A DNA stretch of 64,000 bases from Opitutaceae bacterium (GCA_016794625.1 JAEUGY010000037.1:124001-188000), one strand, 5' to 3'. Shown: positions 24,354 to 33,939, counted from the first letter of the stretch. The notes: generated by a model from the sequence alone, not told the origin. Made by a program: numbers and translations.

Positions 24354-25556
24354 TCACCTCCCGAGGAGGTGGGCGAGGCCGTGCTGGAGCCCGCGGAGTT
24401 CGGCGAGTCCGCGGAGTCGGCCGATCAGGGGATACCCGGGACAGGTGGGGTCGGGCCGGCGAAAATCGTCGAGCATGCGGTGCCCGTGGTCCGGACGGAA
24501 CGCAAAGGTGGCATCCGCACGGCCCGCGGCGCGGCGCGACTGCTGTTCCTGCAGCAGGGCGTGAACGACCGCGGCCATGTTGGTGCTGCCTCCGAGGTGC
24601 GCTGCTTCGAAAAAGACGCCATTGGGCTCGCGCTGCACATTTCTGAGATGGGCGGCATGGATACGGGAGCCGAGACGGTGGACGATGCCGGGCAGGTCAT
24701 TGTCACCCCTCGCTCCGAGCGAACCGGTGCAGTAGCAGATCCCGTTGGCGGGCGAAGGATCAAGGTCGAGCACGGCCCGCAGATCCGACTCGGTCGAGAC
24801 TATGCGCGGCAGACCGAGCACGGGAAAAGGCGGATCATCCGGATGGATGGCCAATCTGACTCCGGAGGCTTGGGCGACGGGCGCAATGGCCTGCAGAAAG
24901 TGTCCCAGGTGTTCGCGCAGCTGCGCCGCGCTGATCGTCCCGTACCGTGCGAGCATGGCGCGCAGGTCATCGAGGCTGACATTGAGCTTCACGCCGGGAA
25001 ACAGATCGAGGGTCTGGCGGGTGAAGGCCTGCTGGCCGGCCACACCCAAGTCCGCCCAGTAGCGGGCGGCCGCGGCGCGGACCGGTGGCGGGAAATCGGC
25101 CTCCGCTCCTTTGCGGCCGAGGGCGAAGAGATCGAAGGCGGCGAATTTGACCGGATCGTAGAGCAGGGCCTCCGCCCCATCGGCGAGGCGGTAATGCAGA
25201 TCGGTGCGCACCCAGTCGAGCACCGGCATGAAGTTGTAGATCACCGTCTGCAGACCGGCCGCTCCGAGACGGCGCAGGGTCTCCTGATACGCGGCGATGG
25301 CCTCGGAGCAGCCTTCGGTCCGCGTCTTGATCGACTCGTGTACGGGAACCGATTCGACGGCCGTCCAGCGCAGGCCGGCCGCTTCAATCTGCGCGCGGCG
25401 CTGGAGAATCGACTCCATCGGCCACACCTGGCCGTAGGGCACTTCGTGCAGCGCGGAGAACACGGCGGTGGCGCCGGTCTGCCGGATTTCTTCGAGCGTG
25501 ACGGTATCGGCCGGACCGAACCACCGCATCGCTTCTTCCATCAAGGGGGCAGGCAT
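24354..25556 (-). CDS. uxuA: Mannonate dehydratase (UxuA)
   Basis: Converts D-mannonate to 2-keto-3-deoxygluconate in hexuronate catabolism. The 400-aa product has the UxuA pattern: MRWFGPADTVTLEEIRQTGA, AVFSALHEVPYGQVW, WTAVESVPVHESIK, RLAIHPDDPP, NGICYCTGSLGAR, IHAAHLRNVQ, FRPDHGHRMLDD, ending GLAELRGLQ. ATG 25556 is chosen; a TTG overlapping the upstream SDR stop and an ATG at 25541 are alternatives. It is translationally close to the SDR gene upstream. Confidence 0.93.
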   Translation of the reverse strand: MPAPLMEEAMRWFGPADTVTLEEIRQTGATAVFSALHEVPYGQVWPMESILQRRAQIEAAGLRWTAVESVPVHESIKTRTEGCSEAIAAYQETLRRLGAAGLQTVIYNFMPVLDWVRTDLHYRLADGAEALLYDPVKFAAFDLFALGRKGAEADFPPPVRAAAARYWADLGVAGQQAFTRQTLDLFPGVKLNVSLDDLRAMLARYGTISAAQLREHLGHFLQAIAPVAQASGVRLAIHPDDPPFPVLGLPRIVSTESDLRAVLDLDPSPANGICYCTGSLGARGDNDLPGIVHRLGSRIHAAHLRNVQREPNGVFFEAAHLGGSTNMAAVVHALLQEQQSRRAAGRADATFAFRPDHGHRMLDDFRRPDPTCPGYPLIGRLRGLAELRGLQHGLAHLLGR

Positions 25557-25567
25557 CAACGGAGGGC

Positions 25568-26419
25568 TCAAACGCCGGTGAAACAGGAGAAACCGCCGTC
25601 CACGGCGAGCACGGTGCCCGTGATGAAGGCCGAGGCGTCGCTGAGCAGGAAGTGCAGGGCGCCGTGCAACTCGTGCGCCTCGCCAAACCGTTTGAAGGGC
25701 GTTTTGGTGAGCACCGCCTGGCCGCGGGCGGTGGGCGTTCCGTCTTCGTTGAGCAGCAGTCGGCGGTTTTGGTCGGCGACAAAAAATCCGGGGGCGATGG
25801 CATTGACCCGGACTCGCGGTCCGACCTTGTTCGCCATTTCAACCGCCAGCCACTTGGTCAGGTTGTCGACCGCCGCCTTGGCGTTGGAATAGCCCAGCAC
25901 GCGTGTGACCGCCTGCGCGGCGGCCATCGAGGAAAAGTTCACAATGATGCCGTGTTTCTGCTCCGCGAACGTCCGCGAGAACACGAGCGACGGTACCACC
26001 GACCCCTCCAGATTGAGGCCGAGGACCTGGCGGTACGCATTCAAGTCGAGGTCGAGAAAGGTCTGCGTCGGCAGAATCACGGCCCCGGGCTGGTTCCCGC
26101 CGGCGGCGTTGATCAGGGCATCGATCCGGCCGTGCTGCGCCAGCACGGCAAGCCGCACTTTTTCGAGGCCCTCCCGGTCGAGCACATCACAGGAATAGCC
26201 GGAGGTGATCCCGGGAAGTCCTTTCGTATCCGCAAGGGCACGGTCGAGTCGCGTCTGGTCGCGACCGAGGAAGACCACGTGCGCTCCCTGCGCCGCGAGG
26301 TAGCGGCCGGCCGAGCCGGCGAGCACACCGGTGGCTCCGGTGACAACGACCACACGGCCGGTCAAATCAAACAGCGGGGAAGGGCGAGGGGAGTTGGACA
26401 TAAAAAAGTGCGGGTCCAT
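25568..26419 (-). CDS. SDR oxidoreductase, probable D-mannonate (fructuronate) oxidoreductase
   Basis: NAD(P)-dependent short-chain dehydrogenase of about 283 aa. It shows the cofactor motif TGATGVLAG, the NAAGGN segment, catalytic Ser in NFSSM and the YSNAKA (Y-x3-K) motif, and a C-terminal GTVLAVDGGF. Pairing with uxuA suggests the fructuronate-to-mannonate step, as for the Bacillus SDR-type mannonate oxidoreductase; this is inferred from context. The start is uncertain: GTG 26461, ATG 26419 (GGGGG upstream) or ATG 26401. Confidence 0.8.
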   Translation of the reverse strand: MDPHFFMSNSPRPSPLFDLTGRVVVVTGATGVLAGSAGRYLAAQGAHVVFLGRDQTRLDRALADTKGLPGITSGYSCDVLDREGLEKVRLAVLAQHGRIDALINAAGGNQPGAVILPTQTFLDLDLNAYRQVLGLNLEGSVVPSLVFSRTFAEQKHGIIVNFSSMAAAQAVTRVLGYSNAKAAVDNLTKWLAVEMANKVGPRVRVNAIAPGFFVADQNRRLLLNEDGTPTARGQAVLTKTPFKRFGEAHELHGALHFLLSDASAFITGTVLAVDGGFSCFTGV

Positions 26420-26722
26420 CACCCCCGTCGTCTGCATGCGGGTTGTCAAATCTGCGCTCACTCGTCTCGTCCGAATTCAACTGAAAACGTCGTGAACGAA
26501 GGCGGGATGCCGGTGGATGCCCCGCTCCGGAGCGTGCTCTAGGGTGTAGTCACTAGATCCTGAAAAATAGATCTTTAGGTAATTTTCGGAGTGCTTGATT
26601 TGTCGCGACTAACGTAACGGGGATCGTCGGAAAACAACGGCTTTGACCGGTTTTTTACCTGCGCGCGGGGAACCTCTTCGCCGATGTATTGCGTGAGTTT
26701 TTCACGTTTTGGACCGCTCACC
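26420..26722. other. Divergent intergenic region, no gene seen
   Basis: It lies between the SDR gene (- strand) and a TonB-domain gene (+ strand), so it should contain promoters for both. A relatively AT-rich stretch at about 26550-26600 includes an AGATCT palindrome near 26567. No confident promoter or riboswitch could be recognised. Confidence 0.4.
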
Positions 26723-27097
26723 ATGAAATTGCGTACCTGCTCCACCCTGCTCTCGTTGCTTCTGGCTACCGCTGCTTTCCTGCCGTCCCTCGGGGCGCAG
26801 GATGCCAATGGCGTTTATTCGAAGGTCGATGAACCGCCGGTTCCGATCAAGACGCCGCCGCCCAAGTACCCCGACTCGCTGCGGCGCGAGGGTGTCTCCG
26901 GCGTGGTGTCGGTGACGGTGATCATTGACGAAAAGGGCGTGGTGACGGATGCGACGGTGTCGAAGTCGACGCACGCTGATTTCGAGCGGCCGTCGATCGA
27001 GGCCATGCGCAGCTGGAAGTTCAAACCGGCCAAGGTCGGTGGTGAACCGGTCAAGGTGCGGGTGACCGTACCCATGCGCTTCAACGTGCAGGACTGA
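26723..27097 (+). CDS. Secreted TonB C-terminal-domain protein
   Basis: The 124-aa product has a clean cleavable signal peptide ([20 protein letters not shown], cleavage near LGAQ) followed directly by a TonB C-terminal domain ([52 protein letters not shown]). It lacks the N-terminal membrane anchor and Pro-rich spacer of true TonB. It may be a free periplasmic module rather than an energy transducer. An upstream in-frame ATG at 26684 would mask the signal peptide and is not preferred. Confidence 0.82.
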   Translation: MKLRTCSTLLSLLLATAAFLPSLGAQDANGVYSKVDEPPVPIKTPPPKYPDSLRREGVSGVVSVTVIIDEKGVVTDATVSKSTHADFERPSIEAMRSWKFKPAKVGGEPVKVRVTVPMRFNVQD

Positions 27098-27150
27098 GTT
27101 TCTTCCCGTTTCGCCCCCCCCCACTCTTCGTCCCGTTCCTTGTTCCACCT

Positions 27151-29226
27151 GTGAATCTCTCGTCCCTCACCATCGGCAAAAAAATCACCGCGGGTTTCAC
27201 GCTGGTGTTCGCGCTCTTTGCGGCAGTGTCGGGTCTCTCCTACTTCTCGCTCCAGCGGGCGGGGAGCGGCATGGCGACCTACTCCGCGGGCACGTTGGAG
27301 GCGAACGCCGCGACCAATCTGGAGACGGCCATGTACGCGCTCTGCCTCGGGGCGAACCAGTTCCTGGCGTCCGGGCGACTGTCGGACATCGAAGTGTATC
27401 AGAAAGCGGACAAGAGTTTGGATGAAGCCGTGGCGGTGGCGGAGCGCACGATCCTGAATCCCGCGCGAGCCAAGGAGATCAGCGAAGCCAAGGGACTGAT
27501 CGCCGACTATGACGCGGCGCTGACGAAGATCGTCGAGTTGCTCAAGCAACGCGACGCGGTGCTGGCCAATGAACTGGCCTCGTTGTCGGGAGAGATCGAC
27601 AAGGGCCTCAAGGGGCTGTTGGTCGCGGCCCGGCAAAGCGGGGACCAGAACGCCTCGTTCAAGACGTCGACGGCCTTGCAGAACTACTTTGAAGGCCTCG
27701 CCTCCGCCAACTCCTACTACAGTTCGCGTCAGGAGGGCGACGCCGTCAAGGTTCGCGCCGCCTTCGCATCGATGGAGAAACAGATTCAGTCGATGGTGAA
27801 GGATCAGAAAGAGGCCGAGGCGCTGGACGCCAGCCTGGCCGACGCGGCGAAGCTCAAGCTGCTCGGGTCCCTGCATGAGTCCGGGACCGGTTATCTGGCG
27901 AATTTCGAGAAGATCGTGGGCATGAGCGAATCACACAAGAAGCTGGTCGCGGGCGAACTGGAACGGCTCGCGCCGTTGTTCACGCAGAAGGTGGCGAATG
28001 TGCGGGCCGCGCTGCTCAAGCATCAGGAGGTGCTGGGCGGGGAAACGCAGTCGGCCCAGGCTCGTAATGAATTTTTGGTGATGGTCTTTGCCGGCCTGGG
28101 GATCGTGGTTGGCCTGGTCGGTGCGGTCATCATCATCCGCAGTGTGAATGGCCCGATCGCCCGGATCACCACCCGCTTGATTGAGGGTGCGCAGCAGACC
28201 GGCAACGCCTCCTCGCAGGTCACTTCGGCCAGCCAATCCATGGCGGAAGGTTCTTCCCGTCAGGCCGCCGCACTGGAGGAGAGCAGTGCTTCGCTGGAGG
28301 AGATGGCGAGCATGACCCGGCGCAACGCCGAGAATGCGGTGACGGCCAAACAGCTGGCCAACCAAACCCGCCAGGCCGCCGATGTCGGTGCGGAGGACAT
28401 GAAGGAGATGAAGTCGGCGATGAGCGCCATCCAGTCGTCGAGCGGCGAGATCTCCAAGATCATCAAGACCATCGACGAAATTGCCTTTCAAACCAACCTG
28501 CTGGCCCTCAACGCCGCGGTGGAAGCGGCCCGCGCCGGTGACGCCGGCCTCGGCTTCGCGGTTGTCGCCGACGAGGTGCGCTCGCTGGCCCAGCGCTCCG
28601 TGCAGGCCGCGCGGGAGACCGCCCAGAAGATCTCTGATGCCACCTCCAAGAGCGAACAGGGTGCGCGCATCAGCGAGAAGGTGGCCCGCAGTCTGGACGA
28701 AATCACAGACAAGGCCCGCCGCGTGGACGCATTGATCGCGGAGATCGCGACCGCGTCCCAGGAGCAGAGTCAGGGAATCGATCAGGTCACACGTGCGGTC
28801 ACCGACATGGACCGGGTCACCCAGGCCAACGCCGCCACGGCCCAGCAGACGTCCGCCGCCGCCTCCGAGCTCGACTCCCAGACCGGCCGTCTCAAGACGG
28901 TCATTGCGGAGTTGACTGCGATGGTGGGGCATACGTCGACCGCCTCGGGGCCGACGGATTCCGTTCAGGCCCTCCCTCCGGCCCCGCCGGCCCGGACGGT
29001 CGGCGAAAAGAACGCCGCCGCGTCCGTGCGTTCGGGATCGACCTCGACAGATCGTATCAGGGCTTCTCGTACGACCTCAACCGCCATGCGCCGCGACACC
29101 AATGGAAACAAGGTCGTGCCGGCCAAGCTGGTGCGCACCCACGTTCCCGCAGGTGCGGCCGCGGCGCAGTCCGGCGCCCAAGAGGATTCGCCGGAGTCTG
29201 AAGACAAGTTCTTCAAGGACGTCTGA
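27151..29226 (+). CDS. Methyl-accepting chemotaxis protein
   Basis: Chemoreceptor of 691 aa starting at GTG. Membrane helices lie at about residues 11-32 and 308-330, enclosing a long helical periplasmic sensor with an unknown ligand. The cytoplasmic part has the conserved signalling tip ([39 protein letters not shown]; about residues 441-483). A recognisable HAMP domain is weak or short. There is no C-terminal NWETF-type methyltransferase tether. No che genes are nearby. Confidence 0.92.
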   Translation: MNLSSLTIGKKITAGFTLVFALFAAVSGLSYFSLQRAGSGMATYSAGTLEANAATNLETAMYALCLGANQFLASGRLSDIEVYQKADKSLDEAVAVAERTILNPARAKEISEAKGLIADYDAALTKIVELLKQRDAVLANELASLSGEIDKGLKGLLVAARQSGDQNASFKTSTALQNYFEGLASANSYYSSRQEGDAVKVRAAFASMEKQIQSMVKDQKEAEALDASLADAAKLKLLGSLHESGTGYLANFEKIVGMSESHKKLVAGELERLAPLFTQKVANVRAALLKHQEVLGGETQSAQARNEFLVMVFAGLGIVVGLVGAVIIIRSVNGPIARITTRLIEGAQQTGNASSQVTSASQSMAEGSSRQAAALEESSASLEEMASMTRRNAENAVTAKQLANQTRQAADVGAEDMKEMKSAMSAIQSSSGEISKIIKTIDEIAFQTNLLALNAAVEAARAGDAGLGFAVVADEVRSLAQRSVQAARETAQKISDATSKSEQGARISEKVARSLDEITDKARRVDALIAEIATASQEQSQGIDQVTRAVTDMDRVTQANAATAQQTSAAASELDSQTGRLKTVIAELTAMVGHTSTASGPTDSVQALPPAPPARTVGEKNAAASVRSGSTSTDRIRASRTTSTAMRRDTNGNKVVPAKLVRTHVPAGAAAAQSGAQEDSPESEDKFFKDV

Positions 29227-29234
29227 CCCCGGCC

Positions 29235-29261
29235 GAAGTGTCATCCGCGGGATGACACTTC
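29235..29261 (+). terminator. Strong hairpin after the chemoreceptor gene
   Basis: A perfect 12-base stem (GAAGTGTCATCC at 29235-29246 with GGATGACACTTC at 29250-29261) closes a 3-base loop 8 bases after the stop codon. There is no T run. It is likely a transcript end or terminator-like structure. Confidence 0.6.
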
Positions 29262-29288
29262 CGCCCATGCGAATGCGTGTTCACCCCC

Positions 29289-29385
29289 TGTAGGGTTGCC
29301 CCTCGCGGGCATGCCTTGCCTTGTGGTTGAAACAGGGCGTCCGGTGTTCCACGCCAGGCGCGGCCGCAAAGGCCGGCCCTACCAG
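29289..29385. repeat. Family C inverted repeat pair, copy 1
   Basis: The left unit begins CTGTAGGGTTGCCCCTCGCG (29289 on) and the right unit ends GGCCGGCCCTACCAGG (to 29385). They are diverged reverse complements of the TGTAGGGCCG...GCGCCTGG type seen at 34719, 41931 and 53567. Confidence 0.75.
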
Positions 29386-29434
29386 GGCGGAGGACGCTGA
29401 AGGTTTAGTTCCTGAACGGAAGCGCCACGACCTC

Positions 29435-31054
29435 TTAGAAGGTGGCGGTTACTTCGTGGTGGTGTCCGGGCTCCAGCTCCACGGTACCGACGGTGGTGCA
29501 TTCCACCTGATCGTTCTTGTAGAGCTTGATCGCCACAGGAGTGCTGGAGGCGGGGGTGTCCCAACGCCACTTGCCAATCGAGACAAACTGCAAGGGCACT
29601 CCCTTGTCCCAGCTCAGGCCGGGCCCGGAACCGCGCACGTAGAGTTTATTGCCGATGCCAATGTAGGCGGTGACCACCAGGCGCGTGGCACCATCGGCTG
29701 AGGGCGTCGGGGCGGCGGGTGGGCCGGCCGGTTGGCGGGAGCGGGCTCCGGCCGGTCGGACGGTCGGAGGAGGCAGGTCGAGATCGAGTTCGGCAAACGA
29801 CGGAACCGGCGCGGGTTTGGCCTTGGTTTTGGGGGCAGGCGCGGCGGCAAACGGATCCTCATCGTCCGCCGGTTCGACCAAGGTCTTGTCGTCCGCCGTG
29901 GTCTCGTCTGCCTCGTCGTCGTCGTCCTCGTGATCGTCGTCGTCGTCGCTTTCTTTGTCGGTTGTGAGCGCGGTCGGGGCGGCGGCGGGAGCGGAAATCG
30001 GCGGGGGGATCAGCGGAGCCGCGCGCACGGGGGTCGGATTAGGAACAGAGCTCGCGGGTGCGGGCGCAGGCGTAGGCGCAGGCGTTGCGAGGGAGGCGAC
30101 GGGAGTCGCTATCGTCGCCTCCGCGACGCGCGCCGGCTGTGCGGGCGTCTCCGCGACGATCGGCTTCGCCGAGGGGCGAATGGTGTCGACCGACGCCGGT
30201 GTCACCCGGTTGGCCTGCTCGACCTGCCGGGCGGCGGTTTCCGTCAAGGCGATCAGTCGGCGGCTGAAGGCCTCCAGACGCTGATCGATGTCCCCCAGGG
30301 CCTGGCTCACCCGGCCGTTCCACGTGGCGATGGACTGGCTTTGGGCGGCGGCGATGTCGGCCTGCAACTGGGACCGGAGGTGGGCGAACGCGGTTTCCAG
30401 CTCTGTGCGGGCGGCGGCGGTGGCGTTTTTGACCTGGTGGTCCAGCTGTGCCCCCGCCTCGGCCGCAAGCCGGTTCAAGGTCGCTGCGCTCTCCTGGGCG
30501 GATGCGGCATGGGTGCGCACCAGCGCTTCCAGTCGACCCAGATCCTTGGCCGCACCGGCCAGTTCATCGACGGTGGACTGCAACCGGTCGGTTTCGGCGG
30601 TGCGCAGGGTCTGCAGCTCCTCCTCCAGCGCCACGTTTTCCGTCGCATTCACTTCATTCAACTGCGCTTTGAACTCCGCGATCTTCTCCTGCAGCTTCAG
30701 GGGCAGCGTTTCCAACGTTTTGGCCGTACGGGCCGAGACCTCGGCGATCGACTGGAGGCCGACGGCCGCAATGCTGACCTGCTCGGCCGACGCCGCGGTG
30801 GTCTGGGCCAGCGCCGCAATCTGGTCCTGCCGGTCGCTCAGCAGTGCGTCCGTTTTGCGTCCATAGTTGACGACGAACGGCACCGCCAGGAGGAGAGCTC
30901 CTACCGTGCCGCAGCACGTCATGGCGATCAGGGCGCCTCCGGCGAATGGATTGGGCGCTTTCCACGCGATGAGACCGACGATGGAAAACAAAGCCACGTC
31001 ACCGATGATGAAGGGCAGTTTGGAAAGCTTCGGAACCTCGGCGGGTAGGTGCAT
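29435..31054 (-). CDS. Membrane-anchored coiled-coil protein with acidic tract and C-terminal beta domain
   Basis: Function unknown, 539 aa from ATG 31054. Two membrane helices lie at about residues 14-30 and 38-58, then a long Ala/Glu/Gln-rich helical, probably coiled-coil region (about 65-260), a Pro/Ala/Thr linker, an Asp/Glu tract (near 355-385, with SDDDDDHEDDDDEADE), a second linker, and a compact C-terminal domain (RLVVTAYIGIGNKLYVRGSG, WRWDTP, VAIKLYKNDQ) resembling carbohydrate-binding or starch-binding-like beta folds. The upstream in-frame extension to 31240 is repeat sequence and is not counted. Confidence 0.75.
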   Translation of the reverse strand: MHLPAEVPKLSKLPFIIGDVALFSIVGLIAWKAPNPFAGGALIAMTCCGTVGALLLAVPFVVNYGRKTDALLSDRQDQIAALAQTTAASAEQVSIAAVGLQSIAEVSARTAKTLETLPLKLQEKIAEFKAQLNEVNATENVALEEELQTLRTAETDRLQSTVDELAGAAKDLGRLEALVRTHAASAQESAATLNRLAAEAGAQLDHQVKNATAAARTELETAFAHLRSQLQADIAAAQSQSIATWNGRVSQALGDIDQRLEAFSRRLIALTETAARQVEQANRVTPASVDTIRPSAKPIVAETPAQPARVAEATIATPVASLATPAPTPAPAPASSVPNPTPVRAAPLIPPPISAPAAAPTALTTDKESDDDDDHEDDDDEADETTADDKTLVEPADDEDPFAAAPAPKTKAKPAPVPSFAELDLDLPPPTVRPAGARSRQPAGPPAAPTPSADGATRLVVTAYIGIGNKLYVRGSGPGLSWDKGVPLQFVSIGKWRWDTPASSTPVAIKLYKNDQVECTTVGTVELEPGHHHEVTATF

Positions 31055-31138
31055 GGGCGGACGCGCGGACGATGAGAATTTATGGGTGCGCGACCGCGGA
31101 AATCGCAAGCGCGGAAGCGGGTGGGAGGAAGGGGAATG

Positions 31139-31190
31139 ACCAATGACGAATGACCAATGACGAATGACGAGTGACAAAGGGCGGGTGAAG
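31139..31190. repeat. Family E short tandem repeat
   Basis: Imperfect tandem copies of the unit AATGACGAATGACC, as also seen at 34565. The repeat lies between divergent genes and creates a spurious N-terminal extension in the - strand reading frame. Confidence 0.7.
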
Positions 31191-31263
31191 GATGGGTGAC
31201 GGCGGTGGATCTGGCTTTTCGTGGGTGGGATCTTGGTCATGGTGACGTGTCCTGCCGTTTCCC

Positions 31264-32109
31264 ATGAACCCTCCCCGTCCTTTGTCTGAAACCACGATCA
31301 GCCGGCGCTCGGCGTTGGGACTTTTGCTGGCCGCGGGGCTTTGGCCGGGGTGTGTGCGGGTGCCGTCGGCGCAGCGGTCCGCAGGTGCGCCGTTCACGTT
31401 CGCGGCGCTCAATGATCTGCACCATGCGCAGTCGGAGTGCGATCCGTGGTTTGAGGCGGTGTTCGCTCAAGTCGCGCAGTACCGGCCGGCGTTCATCCTG
31501 TTGCTGGGCGACTTGGCGGACCGCGGCGATCCGGCCAGTTTCGCGACCGTCCGGCGGCTTTCCGAGCGCGTCGGGGTGCCCTGTTATGCGGTGCCCGGAA
31601 ATCACGACAACGATGTGGAGAAGACCCCGGCCTTGTTTGCGGCGGCGTTTTCCGGGGTGCTCAATTCCCGGTTTCAACACGAGGGATGGCAATTCGTCGG
31701 TTTGGACAGTTCGGACGAGAACAAGTGGCGCGACACTCGGGTCTCGGACGCCTCGCTCGCGTGGCTGGACCGCGAACTCGCAGCGCTCGACCCCGAACGA
31801 CCGACCGTGCTGTTCACCCACTTTCCCTTGGCCCCCGACATCCGGACCCAGCAGGGCTATCTGCTCACGCCGTTGAACGCCGAGGCGGTGCTGCAACGGT
31901 TGGTGCGCTTCAATCTCCGCGCGGTGCTGTCGGGGCACTTCCACGGCATCACCGAACGCCCCTGGTCCCGCGGCCAGTTGATCACCGGAGCCTGCTGCTC
32001 CCGGGTGCGGGGCAACCACGATGGGACACCGACGAAGGGCTGGTGGTTATGTCGCGCCGAGGCCGACGGTACCCTCCAGCGCCAGCTGGTACCGCTGACA
32101 GTGGCGTGA
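31264..32109 (+). CDS. Metallophosphoesterase, Tat/lipoprotein-type export signal
   Basis: Predicted calcineurin-like phosphoesterase of 281 aa. The metal-binding motifs appear in order: NDLHH, GDLADRG, GNHDND, THFP, GHFHG. The N-terminus has twin arginines (TISRRSALGLLLAAG) and a lipobox-like LWPGC, suggesting Tat export and lipidation. The substrate is unknown. It runs convergent with oadB downstream. Confidence 0.88.
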   Translation: MNPPRPLSETTISRRSALGLLLAAGLWPGCVRVPSAQRSAGAPFTFAALNDLHHAQSECDPWFEAVFAQVAQYRPAFILLLGDLADRGDPASFATVRRLSERVGVPCYAVPGNHDNDVEKTPALFAAAFSGVLNSRFQHEGWQFVGLDSSDENKWRDTRVSDASLAWLDRELAALDPERPTVLFTHFPLAPDIRTQQGYLLTPLNAEAVLQRLVRFNLRAVLSGHFHGITERPWSRGQLITGACCSRVRGNHDGTPTKGWWLCRAEADGTLQRQLVPLTVA

Positions 32110-32126
32110 GCCGAGTCTCGACGTGT

Positions 32127-32143
32127 GGCGGTGCCCGACCGCC
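32127..32143. terminator. Hairpin between convergent genes
   Basis: GGCGGT (32127-32132) pairs with ACCGCC (32138-32143) around GCCCG, between the phosphoesterase and oadB. There is no T run. It could serve both strands. Confidence 0.35.
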
Positions 32144-32160
32144 GCCGGGCCGCGTCTCGC

Positions 32161-33519
32161 TCAGTGCCCTCCGAGAGTGGCGATGTAGTAGCCTGCGATC
32201 ACGGCCGTACCGATGACGCCGGCCACGTTTGGCCCCATCGCGTGCATCAGCAGGTAGTTGCCGGTGTCGTATTTCTGACCTTCGACATGGGAGACCCGGG
32301 CCGCCATGGGCACGGCGGAAACCCCGGCGGATCCGATCAGCGGATTGATGCGATCATTCCGGAGAAACAGATTCAGGACCTTCGCCATCAGAATGCCACC
32401 CGCGGTGGAGATGCCGAACGCGACCACGCCCAGCCCGATGATCTTAAGCGTCTCGGCTCGCAGGAATGCCTCGCCGGTCATCGTCATACCGACGCTCGTG
32501 CCGAGGAAGATGGTGATCACATTGATGATCTCGTTCTGGGATGCCTTGACCAGACGATCGGTCACACCGCACTCACGCAGGAAATTTCCGAGCATCAGCA
32601 TGGCGATGAGGGCGGAAGCTGCCGGCACCAGGAGAATGCACACCACCGTCACCAGCACGGCGAAGAGCAGCCGTTCCAGCTTGGAGACCGGCCGGAGGGA
32701 CTTCATGCGAATCAGCCGCTCCTTCTTCGTCGTCAGGAGTCGCATGATCGGTGGCTGGATCAAGGGGACGAGGGACATGTAGCTGTAGGCTGCGACCGCG
32801 ATGGCGGACAGCAGGTGAGGCGCCAGCTTGTTGGCCGTGAAGATGGCGGTTGGTCCGTCCGCTCCGCCGATGATTCCGATCGACGCGGCCTCCCCGCTCG
32901 AAAAGCCCAGCAAGGTGGCGCCGAGGAAGGTCATGGCGACGCCGAGCTGCGCTGCTCCACCCAGCAACAGCGTGATGGGTCGGGCGATCAAGGGACCGAA
33001 GTCCGTCAGGGCCCCCACGCCCAGGAAAATGAGCGGAGGAAACAGTTCCCAGTGAATGCCCTTTGAAAGGTAGTAGAACAGACCACCTGGTTCGTTGCTG
33101 TACACCTCGGTCAGGGGCTGTCCTTCCAGCACCACCGCGCCCACTGGAGCTACAATCGAAATCAGTTTGCCGTGCGAGCGTGCCACCAGCACCGGTTCGT
33201 CGCGCGCGTTGGGGTTGGTGGGGGCGAGGGTGGCGAGTTTCATCCCTTCCTTGACCTCGTCTCCGACCCGAACATGCCAGGCGACCACCCGCGCGTCGAA
33301 CGGAGCGAGCACAGGACCCGGAGCTTGGTTGACCACGCCCTGCGTCGGCAGGTTGGCGATCAAGGCTCCGAACGCGATCGGGACCAGCAGGAGGGGCTCG
33401 AATTCCTTGAAGACAGCCAGATAGAACAGGACCAATACCACGATCCACATGACGCACATCTGCCACGTCACGAGATTGAAGGCGGTCAGCTGCAGGAAAT
33501 TGACAAGGTTATCGTACAT
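32161..33519 (-). CDS. oadB: Na+-pumping decarboxylase beta subunit with inserted biotinyl-like domain
   Basis: Membrane subunit that couples decarboxylation of carboxybiotin to Na+ export. Na+-path motifs are intact: GALTDFGPL, IGGADGPTAIF, GSAGVSAVPMAARVS, NYLLMHAMGPNVAGVIG. At 452 aa it is longer than most because residues about 66-141 (bases 33097-33324) form a barrel-sandwich-like segment (VLAPFDARVVAWHVRVGDEV, KEGMKLATLAP, HGKLISIVAPVGAVVLEGQP). The biotin-attachment MKM motif is absent there. The gamma-like gene lies 15 bases upstream. The alpha subunit is not in the window. Confidence 0.93.
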   Translation of the reverse strand: MYDNLVNFLQLTAFNLVTWQMCVMWIVVLVLFYLAVFKEFEPLLLVPIAFGALIANLPTQGVVNQAPGPVLAPFDARVVAWHVRVGDEVKEGMKLATLAPTNPNARDEPVLVARSHGKLISIVAPVGAVVLEGQPLTEVYSNEPGGLFYYLSKGIHWELFPPLIFLGVGALTDFGPLIARPITLLLGGAAQLGVAMTFLGATLLGFSSGEAASIGIIGGADGPTAIFTANKLAPHLLSAIAVAAYSYMSLVPLIQPPIMRLLTTKKERLIRMKSLRPVSKLERLLFAVLVTVVCILLVPAASALIAMLMLGNFLRECGVTDRLVKASQNEIINVITIFLGTSVGMTMTGEAFLRAETLKIIGLGVVAFGISTAGGILMAKVLNLFLRNDRINPLIGSAGVSAVPMAARVSHVEGQKYDTGNYLLMHAMGPNVAGVIGTAVIAGYYIATLGGH

Positions 33520-33534
33520 GGCGGAAAGCGCTGA

Positions 33535-33939
33535 TCACCGGACGCGATGCGACTGGTAGATTTCCCGACGTCCCTCTTGGGACCACGCGGGCGTATGGGT
33601 CTGCTCGGGTTGAATCGAGACGAGTTGAAACCGACTCTTCAGCGTCACGTGGATCGCCGCGGAAATCGCCGCGATCAGACGCGGATCCAACCCGGAGTCG
33701 ACGGGAGCCGGGGCCGGGGAGGGGCTGGCGGCGAGAGGACGGGTGACCGGGGGGTGGTCGGGTTGGCTCAAGCGCAAAACGCGCCCGAGCGCCGCCACGA
33801 TCAGCCAGAGCCCGCCGAGGGCGCCGAGAACGATCATCATGCCGGCAGCCTGATAACCCACCTGGTAAAGAAAGGTGAACGAGCCGGAAGCCGCGGCCAG
33901 CGGCATCGACGCGGGATGGAGGAGGGAGAGGACGGCCAT
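33535..33939 (-). CDS. OadG-family gamma subunit of Na+-pumping decarboxylase
   Basis: Small membrane anchor subunit of 134 aa from ATG 33939. One transmembrane helix (YQAAGMMIVLGALGGLWLIV, about residues 28-48), a Pro-rich linker and the conserved tail (LDPRLIAAISAAIHVTLKSR, then SQEGRREIYQSHRV) match the OadG / methylmalonyl-CoA decarboxylase delta pattern (PELVAAI...W...GRR..H). It is followed by oadB, which supports the call. Confidence 0.83.
   Translation of the reverse strand: MAVLSLLHPASMPLAAASGSFTFLYQVGYQAAGMMIVLGALGGLWLIVAALGRVLRLSQPDHPPVTRPLAASPSPAPAPVDSGLDPRLIAAISAAIHVTLKSRFQLVSIQPEQTHTPAWSQEGRREIYQSHRVR

Noticed and set aside
24007..26461. Horizontal transfer island for the uronate genes next to the flagellar locus
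   Set aside because: GC content and codon use look like the neighbours; no integrase, tRNA or direct repeats flank the genes.
29732..31048. Long + strand open frame opposite the coiled-coil protein
   Set aside because: Arg/Gly-rich shadow of a GC-rich gene. The opposite strand has membrane helices, coherent domains and a proper start.
31055..31240. N-terminal extension of the coiled-coil protein to 31240
   Set aside because: It is translated from the family E repeat and intergenic DNA; ATG 31054 gives a sensible N-terminus.
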